Source: CAVUBL01 sp963837945
GTDB lineage: Bacteria; Acidobacteriota; Thermoanaerobaculia; Multivoradales; DATKCC01
Assembly: GCA_963837945.1 (NCBI GenBank)
Contig: CAWIQD010000004.1
Coordinates: 434,001 to 498,000 of the forward strand
Length of the DNA stretch: 64,000 nt
Direction of reading: 5' to 3'
The translations under genes were made by a program, and so were the position numbers. Below the pieces are notes generated by a model. The model ran no database searches. It was not told the DNA's origin and saw nothing but the letters and a program-made list of their open reading frames with translations. Numbering within the stretch: position 1 is the first letter of the stretch; each line of letters begins with the position of its first letter. This document shows, one piece after another, positions 57,401 through 64,000 of the stretch.

Positions 57401-57724
57401 GGCGTCGACGACCGGATGGTGGTGATGGGCTCGGGCGACGAGATTCGGATGTCGTTCGACGCCGCCTCGCTGCCGCTGCTCGCCGCCGGCTGGACGCGCG
57501 ACTACCTTTTGCTGGTCGACGGCTGGGCCAAGGACCGCGACGCCAACACCGCCTTCGGGCAGAGCGTCGAGCCGCTGCCCTTCCACGCCATGTCGCAGTA
57601 CCCCTACCCGCCGGAGGAGCACTTCCCGGACGACCCCGCGCACCGGCTCTACCGGCAGCGCTACCTCACCCGGCCGGCCCTCGTCCTGGTGCGGCCGCTC
57701 ACCGAAGGGCTCCGGGCACCTTGA
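54400..57724 (+). CDS. large exported TPR-FG-GAP-ASPIC/UnbV protein, frameshifted near the start
   Basis: About 1108 residues when restored. The GTG at 54400 overlaps the previous stop; the signal is AAALGALSLLAAAGPADGPA, then TLTPEERR. A one-base shift near 54523 leads to KLLFEHRNLGKALYENPATQ. TPR units follow: ALELAPDSARDRVNLGLALL, SIPHTWFNLGIAYKRQSRYA, PITRYNLGVLYKLQGEAAKS and PHFQLAAAYRQAGRADDAAR. The FG-GAP part has VLDADGDGEPDLLAWSSRGV, GDFDDDGLPDLAVATVEG and SDFDHDGELDLAAAGEGG, then an ASPIC/UnbV-like TVRITWPNGLIQNE. The last 370 residues have an unassigned beta-rich domain (FITDVLGVAPLGASSGDGEY, VLSGWVDWADGSTFLA). Probably the organiser of the operon's system. Confidence 0.85.
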
Positions 57725-59460
57725 GGCCTCCTGTGGTCCTGACGGTCGCAGCGGCCGGCGCCCTGCTCGTGGTCCTCGCCGCGGCGGCTCCGACCGCCCA
57801 GTCGCCCCCGGCCCTCCCCTTCACCGACGTCACGGCGGCCTCGGGCATCTCGTTCGTCCACGTCAACGGCGCCTACGGCGAGAAGCTCCTCCCCGAAACC
57901 ATGGGCGGGGGCGTCGCGGTGCTCGATTACGACCGGGACGGCGATCCCGACCTCCTGTTCGTCGGCTCGACCGACTGGCCGGGCCACGAGCGGCCCGCTG
58001 GCGAGCCGCCGAGCCTCGCCCTCTACGCCAACGACGGCACCGGCCGCTTCCACGACGCGACCGCCGCGGCCGGGCTCGCGCTCACCTTCTACGGCCAGGG
58101 GGTGGCGGTGGGCGACTACGACGGCGACGGTTGGCCGGACCTCTACCTGACCGCGGTCGGCCCGAACCACCTGCTCCGGAACCTGGGCGGGCGCTTCGAG
58201 GACGTGACCGCCGCGGCCGGCGTGGCGGGTGGAGGCGACCCGGCGGGCGAGTGGTCGACCTGCGCCGCCTTCTTCGACGCCGACGGCGACGGCGACCTGG
58301 ACCTCTTCGTCTGCGAGTACCTCGCCTGGTCGCCCGAGATCGACCGCCGGCTCGACCGCCACGCCGACGCCGTGCCCCTGCTCTACGGCCGCCCGCAGCA
58401 CTACCGGGGGGCCGACCCCCTCCTCTTCCGCAACGATGGCGGCGGAGCCTTCACCGACGTCTCGGCGGCGAGTGGCGTCCGGGTCCACGATCCCGCGAGC
58501 GGCGAGCCGGTGGCGAAGGCCCTGGGGCTGGTCCCGGTCGACGTCGACCGCGACGGGCGCCTCGACCTGCTGGTCGCCGACGACACCACGCGCAACCTGT
58601 TCTTCCACAACCTGGGCCCGGCGGCGGGAGTGCCCCGTTTCGCGGAGGCGGCCGAGCTCTTCGGGCTGGCCTACGACGGCGACGGCGGCACCACGGGCGC
58701 GATGGGAGCCGACGCCGGGGAGCCCGGTCCGGGTGGCCGGCTGGCGCTCGCGGTGGGCAACTTCGAAGGCGAGCCGACCTCCCTCTACACCGCCGGCGAC
58801 GACCCCACCTTCCTCAGCGACCTCTCCCTCGCCGCCGGCCTCGACCGCGCCACCCGCGGCCACCTGACCTTCGGCCTCCTGCTCTTCGACGCCGACCTCG
58901 ACGGCCGCCTCGACCTGTTCCAGGCCAACGGCCACGTCGAGACCGACGTCGCCCGGACCGAGCCTGGCCAGAGCTACGCCCAGCCGGCGCAGCTCTTCTG
59001 GAACGCCGGGCCGGCGCGCTCGGGGGCGCCCCGGCTGGTCGAGGTGCCGGCCGCCGGCCTGGGCGATCTCGCCCGCCCGCTGGCCGGCCGCGGCGCCGCC
59101 TTCCTCGACCTCGAGGGCGACGGCGACCTGGACCTGGTCCTCACCCAGCCGGGGGGCCCTGACCGGCTGCTCCGCAACGACCAGGCGGAGCGCCACCACT
59201 TCGTGCGGGTCGTCCCGCGCGGCACGCCCCCGGACCCGGACGCGATCGGCGCGCGGGTCGAGGCGACGGCCGCCGGAGCGCGCCAGAGCCGCCGGGTCAT
59301 GCCGACCCGGAGCTACCTCTCGCAGGTCGAGCCGGCGGCGAGCTTCGGGCTGGGATCGGCCGAGCGGGTGGAGCGCCTGCGCATCACCTGGCCCGACGGT
59401 ACGGTCCAGGAGCTCCGCGACCTCCCCGCCGACCGCACGTACGTGATCGCCAGAGACTGA
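57721..59460 (+). CDS. secreted CRTAC1-like propeller (3)
   Basis: A 579-residue exported protein. The TTG at 57721 keeps the operon's 4 nt overlap pattern (TTGA); GTG 57733 is an alternative. The signal is VLTVAAAGALLVVLAAAAPT. FG-GAP repeats: AVLDYDRDGDPDLLFVGSTD, AVGDYDGDGWPDLYLTAVGP, FFDADGDGDLDLFVCEYLAW, VDVDRDGRLDLLVADDTTRN, LFDADLDGRLDLFQANGHVE and LDLEGDGDLDLVLTQPGG. The ASPIC/UnbV part is RSYLSQVEPAASFGLGSAER and ERLRITWPDGTVQEL. It is the last gene of the operon. It differs more from the other two propellers than they do from each other. Confidence 0.9.
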   Translation: MRPPVVLTVAAAGALLVVLAAAAPTAQSPPALPFTDVTAASGISFVHVNGAYGEKLLPETMGGGVAVLDYDRDGDPDLLFVGSTDWPGHERPAGEPPSLALYANDGTGRFHDATAAAGLALTFYGQGVAVGDYDGDGWPDLYLTAVGPNHLLRNLGGRFEDVTAAAGVAGGGDPAGEWSTCAAFFDADGDGDLDLFVCEYLAWSPEIDRRLDRHADAVPLLYGRPQHYRGADPLLFRNDGGGAFTDVSAASGVRVHDPASGEPVAKALGLVPVDVDRDGRLDLLVADDTTRNLFFHNLGPAAGVPRFAEAAELFGLAYDGDGGTTGAMGADAGEPGPGGRLALAVGNFEGEPTSLYTAGDDPTFLSDLSLAAGLDRATRGHLTFGLLLFDADLDGRLDLFQANGHVETDVARTEPGQSYAQPAQLFWNAGPARSGAPRLVEVPAAGLGDLARPLAGRGAAFLDLEGDGDLDLVLTQPGGPDRLLRNDQAERHHFVRVVPRGTPPDPDAIGARVEATAAGARQSRRVMPTRSYLSQVEPAASFGLGSAERVERLRITWPDGTVQELRDLPADRTYVIARD

Positions 59461-59494
59461 GCGGGAAGCGTCAGGGGCCCGAGGGCCGTTTGCC

Positions 59495-59515
59495 CGGCCG
59501 AGGCAAGCTCGGCCG
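59495..59515. terminator. bidirectional hairpin between convergent operons
   Basis: CGGCCGAG (59495-59502) pairs perfectly with CTCGGCCG (59508-59515) around a GCAAG loop. It lies 35 bp after the last propeller stop and 57 bp after the nitrilase stop on the other strand. There is no long T run, so it may act as a processing or weak terminator structure. Confidence 0.5.
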
Positions 59516-59571
59516 CTTCATGGGTCCGGAGTGATTCGGCAGCCAGAAAAGACGATGGAGGGGGCGTCCGG

Positions 59572-60573
59572 TCAATACCCGAGCTTCCCCTTCGCCTCGT
59601 CGATCGCCTCGCCGTTGCCCTCCACCGAGACCTTCTCCGCCCCCCGCCCCGCCGGGAAGAACGAGTCGCGGTACATCGAGAAGGTCTCGGTCCGTAGGTG
59701 GGCGAGCGTCTGGTGGCCGCGGCGGGTCGCGCGCTCGTGGCGCAGCGCCGAGAGGTCGATCGGCGCCACCACGATCTTCTCGCCCGGCCCCGGGTCGGCC
59801 TGGGCCAGGAGCCGGCCCTCGAAGTCGACCACCTGGCTGCCGCCGGGCCAGGAGAACGGCGGGTAGTGGGCGAGGCTCGCGCCCTGGTTGGCCCCCACCA
59901 CGTAGGCGATGTTCTCGAGCGCCCGGCAGCGGTTGACGATCGTCCACCAGGCCATCGGCTCGGTCGCGCCCCAGGGGTCCATGTAGGCCGAGACCCGGAT
60001 CAGGACCTCGGCGCCGTTGGCGGTGAGCTGGCGCAGGGTCTCCGGGAACAGCCAGTCGTAGCAGATCGCGGTCCCGAGCTTGCCGATCGGCGTGTCGGCG
60101 ACCGGGTAGATCTCCTCGTCGTAGCCCCACAGGTCGTGGGGGCTCGCGTGGACCTCCCAGGGCAGCCAGGGGTTGACCTTGCGGTACTTGGTGAGCAGGC
60201 CCTCGGGGCCGATCAGGCAGGTGGTGTTGAACACCGCCCCGGGCCATCGCTCGTCGCTCTCGAGGAAGGTGCCGGTCTGGATGTAGACCCCGAGCTCCTT
60301 CGCCTTCTCCACGTAGCGCTCGGTGTGCTCGTTGGGGATCGGCACCGCCAGCATGTCGAGCAGCTCGGCGGCGGTCGGGAAGACCGGGGCGGCGTGCGCG
60401 AACTCGGGAAAGACCACCAGCTTCACGGGCAGAAACGCCGAGTAGCCCTCGACCGCCATGTCGACCATCGCGAGCATCCGGTCGACGTGCTTGCCGATGC
60501 CGGAGCGGTCGATCGGGTTCAGGAAGTCGACCTGGCAGGCCGCCGCGGCGTAGCGCACGATCTCTTCGGTCAT
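59572..60573 (-). CDS. carbon-nitrogen hydrolase (nitrilase superfamily)
   Basis: A 333-residue nitrilase-superfamily amidase. The catalytic triad is visible: Glu 57 in VVFPEFA, Lys 132 in LLTKYRKVNPW and Cys 171 in GTAICYDWLFPE. ENIAYVVGANQGAS and WPGGSQVVDFEGRLLAQADP are further family blocks. The N-terminus (RYAAAACQVDFLNPIDRSGI) and length suggest an aliphatic amidase or N-carbamoyl hydrolase rather than a true nitrilase. The ATG at 60573 overlaps the stop of the upstream acyltransferase gene (ATGA), so it ends that operon. Substrate unknown. Confidence 0.93.
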   Translation of the reverse strand: MTEEIVRYAAAACQVDFLNPIDRSGIGKHVDRMLAMVDMAVEGYSAFLPVKLVVFPEFAHAAPVFPTAAELLDMLAVPIPNEHTERYVEKAKELGVYIQTGTFLESDERWPGAVFNTTCLIGPEGLLTKYRKVNPWLPWEVHASPHDLWGYDEEIYPVADTPIGKLGTAICYDWLFPETLRQLTANGAEVLIRVSAYMDPWGATEPMAWWTIVNRCRALENIAYVVGANQGASLAHYPPFSWPGGSQVVDFEGRLLAQADPGPGEKIVVAPIDLSALRHERATRRGHQTLAHLRTETFSMYRDSFFPAGRGAEKVSVEGNGEAIDEAKGKLGY

Positions 60574-62218
60574 GGTGCGGAGAGGCTACCCCAAAACCTG
60601 TGGCGCCGCCGGGCGAGGAGGTCCTCGAGGGCGCGGGTCATGCGCCGCCGCACCTCGGCGCCGAGCGCCGCGACGACCTCCGGGTCCGCGGCCGCCTCCG
60701 GGCCGTGGAGCGCCTCGACGTGGAACGGCTCGAGCACCCGGGTGTGCCATTTCGAGGGGAGCGGCACCGGCAGCAGCGGGAACGGCGGGGCGATCGGGAA
60801 GCAGGGCCACTCGGTCAGGCGTTGCCACCACGGCCACTCGAGGCGCGCCAGGACCGGGAAGATCTCGGCGCTGCCGACGGTGACGAAGGGCACGATCGGC
60901 GAGCGGTTGCGCAAGCGCCATCCGGACGTACTCGTCGCGCCCCATCTCGCCCAGGCGGTAGGCCCGCCGATAGGGAGTGAAGGCACCCCGGATGCCCTCG
61001 GGGAAGACGCCCAGCAGGTCGCCGGCCGCGAGCAACCGGTCGGCGTTCTCGCGGCACGCCGGGACGCCCCCCAGCTTGGTCATGTAGTTGAACAGGAAGG
61101 GCATCTTGAGCAGGCTCGGATGGAGCAGGAAGCGCGGCGTCCGGCCGGTGGCGCGGCGCACCAGATGGAGCGCCATCACGCCGTCCCACGGCATGAAGCC
61201 GCGGTGGACCCCGGTCAAGACCGCCGGACCCTCGCGCGGCAGGTGCTCCGCGCCCCGGACCTCGACCCGCCACCAGGCGTCGTGGAGGAAGCGGAAGAGG
61301 GTGCGGGCGAAGGCGTCGACGTAGGCCGGGTCGAGGCCGAAGTCGTCGAAGCGCGGCGGCGCGCCGGGCTCGGCACGGCCGGATTCGACCGGAGCCTCGG
61401 GGTGGAGCGAGCGGGCGACCTCGGCGCTGGTCCGCCGGGCGACGAAGCCGAGCTGCCGCCGGGCCGCCTCGCCCGAGGCGCTCCACGAGTAGCGCAGGTA
61501 GGCTCGCCCGGCCGCGCTCCGGAGCGCTCCGGGCAGCGCCAGCCGGTGGACGCCGGCGAGGCGCAGCGCCTGCCGCAGGGGCACCAGGCCGGCCGGCATC
61601 ACGTGGAACGTCCGGCCGGCGGCGGCCGCGCCCGCCTCGAGCACCCGCGCAGATCGCCCCGGCCAGGTCCTCCGGGGCGAGGAGCTGGAGCGACGGGTCG
61701 TGGCCGGGGAGCGTCGCGGCGAGGCGCCCCGAGAGCAGGCGGCTCCAGGCGTCGGGGGCGCCCGCCAGCGGCACGGGCGCCGGGCGGAGGACGGTCAGGC
61801 GGCCCGTCCCACCGAGCCGCCCGGCCGCCAGCCGTTCGAGATCGAGCCAGGCGCGGGCGATCGGGTTCCCGACCGGCCGCGCGCCCGGCCGCTCCTCGCC
61901 CGCCAGTCCCGGGTGGTGGTGGCTCGGCTCGTGGACCTCGGCGCTCGAGAGGACGATCAACACCGGCGCCGGCGCCGTCAGCCGGGCGAGCGCGGCGAGC
62001 ACGGCGCCGGCCGCCTCGAGGTCGGGGCCGCCGCGCGCCGGTGCGTAGACGATCGCCGGGTAGGCGCCGGCGGCGAGCCGCCCCGCCAGGTCCCCGGGAC
62101 CCGGACCGCCGGCGTCGAAGACCTCGGCCGGAACGCCGAGGCGGGTGAGCTCGCCGGCGAGCGCGTGGGGCAGCGGCTCGGCCGGCCCCACGACCGCGAC
62201 CCGCATGCCCGAGCTCAT
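60570..62218 (-). CDS. SDR-acyltransferase fusion protein, two frameshifts
   Basis: A bifunctional protein. The N-terminal 190 residues form an extended SDR/epimerase-like Rossmann domain (SGMRVAVVGPAEPLPHALAG; LIVLSSAEVHEP). A shift near 61645 leads through TFHVMPAGLVPLRQALRLAG to the PlsC-like acyltransferase: LTGVHRGFMPWDGVMAL (the family HxxxxD site reads HRGFMPWD here, a variant), FLLHPSLLKMPFLFNYMTKL and GVFPEGIRGAFTPYRRAY. A second shift near 60910 gives RSPIVPFVTVGSAEIFPVLA and the end. It is coupled by ATGA overlaps to the carotenoid oxygenase upstream and the nitrilase downstream. It probably acylates a lipid alcohol; the SDR may reduce or recognise the acyl chain. Confidence 0.75.
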
Positions 62219-63729
62219 CGGCCCGGTCTCGCGGTGCGGCCCTCCGGCACGAAGCAGGCGTGGAAGAGCGGCGGCAGCGCGGCGCCGAGCGGCAGGCGGG
62301 CGAGCGGCCCCGCCGCCAGGTCGTGGGCGTCGAAGACCAGGAAGGCCGCCCGGCGCTCGGCGGGGTCGAGCTCCTGGCAGACGATCCACCCGCCCTCCGG
62401 CCGCTCCGGATCGGGCGCGAAGACCGGCTCGCCTCCGAGGTAGCGGCCGGCGGGCGCTTGCCAGGCGTCGGCGACGGTGCCCGACCCGAAGTCGACCGCC
62501 GCCAGCCGGTCGAGGAACTTCCGGCCGGGCCGGCCGGTCGTCGAGATGGCGAGCATCCAGAAGCGGTCGGTCCGCCGTTCCCAGCGCCGGGGGTCGACCG
62601 CCGGAAAGTCCGCCGCCAGGGTCGAGGGCACCTCGCGACGCTCGACGAGCGCGCCCGACGCGAGGTCGATGACCCGCCGCACCGGGTGCGCCGGCGCCAC
62701 CTCGGCGAAGAGGTCGGGCAGCGGCCGGTAGTCGGGGTAGACCGGCTCCTCGAGCTCCAGCAGATCGATCACCAGGCGGTCGCCGTCCTCGAAGGCGTTG
62801 ACCTGGTGGAGGACGTAGCCGTAGCCGGCCGGCACCCGGCAGACGGGGGCGCCCGACTCCCGGTCGAGGACCAGGATCTCGCTCCCCCGCTCCGGCTCCC
62901 AGGAGAGGCCGTCGAGGACGGTCGCCCCCTCGGCCTGGAGGGCCGCCATGTCGAGCAGGTAGGGCTGGACGAAGATGACGGCGAAGCGGCGCGACAGGCC
63001 GAAGTCGTGGATCGACGCCGGGTAGGGCAGCGGCGCCCGCCGCCGGTAGACGAGCTCGCCATCGGGGGCGAAGCGGTAGAGGTTCAGGGTCGGCCGCTCG
63101 GCGGCGAAGGAGACCCCGAAGTTGAACATCTCGCCGCTCTCCGGATCGAAGCTCGGGTGGGCCGAGAACGGCGCCACCGGGTTCAGGCGCCGGCCGAAAT
63201 CGTGCTCGCCGCGGGTCTCCAGGGTCTCGGGGTCGAGCTCCCAGGGCAGCCCCTGCTCGCCGAAGGCCAGCAGCCGCCCTGCGAAGGGATAGACCGAGAC
63301 GTTGACCGGCGACGCGAGCGCGATGCCGCGCACCAGCCGGTCGCCGGGAAACGCGGTGCCGAAGGTGCGGTAGAGGGCGCGGCCGGCGGTCTCCTCCTCG
63401 CGCCACTTGGCGCTCGCGACGAAACGGCTGGTGAAGGCCGCGCCGTCCGCCGGGTCGCCGCCCCCCTCCGGACCGAAGCGCAGCGAGCAGACCAGCCCGT
63501 CGCCGTCCAACCAGTGGCGGTAGGCGACCTCGCCGCGCCCGAAGCGGCCCGGGCCGTTGACGTAGTAGGTGCCCCGCAGGCCGCGCGGCAGGGCGCCCTC
63601 GGAGACCGTCAGCCGGTAGCTCGCCTCCTCCGGCACCCGGTCGAACAGGCGCTCGAGGTAGGGGGCGAGGTCGGGAGAAGAGCCGGAGGTTGGGCCGGCG
63701 GCTCCACCGGGACGCTCGACGACGGTCAT
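62215..63729 (-). CDS. carotenoid oxygenase (RPE65/CCD family)
   Basis: A 504-residue member of the non-haem iron carotenoid cleavage family. The four iron-ligand His regions are present in order: VAPFSAHPSFDPESGEMFNF, PASIHDFGLSRRFAVIF, YVLHQVNAFEDGDRLVID and PPLFHACFVPEG. The N-terminus has LPRGLRGTYYVNGPGRF, the usual opening blade. The seven-blade propeller length fits. The start at 63729 overlaps the upstream stop (ATGA). Substrates could be carotenoids, apocarotenoids or stilbenes. With the SDR-acyltransferase downstream it suggests production and processing of an apocarotenoid or lipid aldehyde. Confidence 0.93.
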   Translation of the reverse strand: MTVVERPGGAAGPTSGSSPDLAPYLERLFDRVPEEASYRLTVSEGALPRGLRGTYYVNGPGRFGRGEVAYRHWLDGDGLVCSLRFGPEGGGDPADGAAFTSRFVASAKWREEETAGRALYRTFGTAFPGDRLVRGIALASPVNVSVYPFAGRLLAFGEQGLPWELDPETLETRGEHDFGRRLNPVAPFSAHPSFDPESGEMFNFGVSFAAERPTLNLYRFAPDGELVYRRRAPLPYPASIHDFGLSRRFAVIFVQPYLLDMAALQAEGATVLDGLSWEPERGSEILVLDRESGAPVCRVPAGYGYVLHQVNAFEDGDRLVIDLLELEEPVYPDYRPLPDLFAEVAPAHPVRRVIDLASGALVERREVPSTLAADFPAVDPRRWERRTDRFWMLAISTTGRPGRKFLDRLAAVDFGSGTVADAWQAPAGRYLGGEPVFAPDPERPEGGWIVCQELDPAERRAAFLVFDAHDLAAGPLARLPLGAALPPLFHACFVPEGRTARPGR

Positions 63730-64000
63730 GGCAGGGCCTCCCGGGCGACCGGCTCGTCCCCGGCCGCCTCGGAGACGTCCCCGCCGGCGCCGGCGGCGTC
63801 CCGGAAGCGGTCGCACAGCGTCGGATCGAGCGACCAGGGGTAGGGCTCGCCGCCCGGGCCGGAGGCCGCCCAGCGGCGGACGAAGTCCTCCGGGTCGAAG
63901 ACGAGAGCGCCGAGGTCGATCCCTTCGACGAAGCGGCGGCTGGTCCGCACCCGCGGCTCGCCGAGCACCACCGCCGCGACGTGGGCGACGATGAAGCGGG
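63726..64000 (-). CDS. 3' end of an unrecognised gene, cut by the window edge
   Basis: Open from the window edge to a TGA overlapping the carotenoid oxygenase start. The last 91 codons read RFIVAHVAAVVLGEPRVRTS, FVEGIDLGALVFDPEDFVRR, YPWSLDPTLCDRFRDAAG and end VAREALP. No family could be assigned from this piece. Tight coupling shows it belongs to the same operon. Confidence 0.6.
   Translation of the reverse strand, partial: RFIVAHVAAVVLGEPRVRTSRRFVEGIDLGALVFDPEDFVRRWAASGPGGEPYPWSLDPTLCDRFRDAAGAGGDVSEAAGDEPVAREALP

Overview
This 64 kb window is very GC-rich bacterial DNA. The gene set suggests an Acidobacteriota-type genome, possibly near Thermoanaerobaculia; that is an inference. The evidence is several secreted FG-GAP/ASPIC-UnbV (CRTAC1-like) proteins, the remains of an ADOP-type MacB/FtsX permease (a family typical of Acidobacteria), a SpoIVB-type S55 peptidase, and many secreted proteins of unknown role. 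No rRNA, tRNA or CRISPR array was seen.

Layout. (1) 1-3306: the 3' part of a secreted M28 aminopeptidase and a frameshifted GT-C type membrane glycosyltransferase. (2) About 3390-16740: a plastic island. It holds a nucleotidyltransferase with two related small partners, VapBC, a RelE/ParE pair, UPF0175/DUF3368, HicB, a further VapBC broken by an IS21 remnant, a PIN toxin/antitoxin pair, and a restriction endonuclease-C5 methyltransferase-Vsr cassette. Between them lie decayed copies of an unrecognised gene family with a conserved hairpin spacer, plus recombined toxin-antitoxin fragments. (3) 16905-31122: a long minus-strand block of coaD, a beta-propeller protein, S55 peptidase, Sua5/TsaC, a GxxExxY nuclease-like cassette inside inverted repeats, recN, a glutamine amidotransferase, proline dehydrogenase, a PaaA-like di-iron protein, a GNAT, a sulfatase and lipA. 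(4) 31322-48121: membrane and secreted proteins, including a tandem secreted paralogue pair and a metzincin with Ig-like and DNRLRE-like modules, then an MBL hydrolase, GNATs, a heavily disrupted hybrid histidine kinase, a 160 bp inverted-repeat element, an SDR pseudogene and a small SHOCT gene. (5) 48122-59460: a sulfatase-like protein, then a tightly overlapping six-gene operon with three CRTAC1-like propellers, a TPR lipoprotein and a TPR-propeller giant. (6) 59572-64000: a minus-strand operon of nitrilase, SDR-acyltransferase fusion, carotenoid oxygenase and an upstream partial gene.

How genes work together. Many operons use 4 nt start/stop overlaps (ATGA, GTGA, TTGA), which fixed several starts. 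The 49452-59460 operon looks like one export-dependent system of calcium-dependent propeller proteins with TPR partners. The 59572-64000 operon looks like lipid or apocarotenoid processing. The island looks like an accumulation site for addiction and restriction cassettes.

Caution. More than a dozen well-conserved genes (lipA, vsr, the S55 peptidase and others) each carry about one single-base frameshift, some in homopolymers. These may be sequencing or assembly errors. The ADOP permease, the IS21/vapC locus, the histidine kinase and the SDR gene look more deeply damaged. Names come from motif recognition without database searches.
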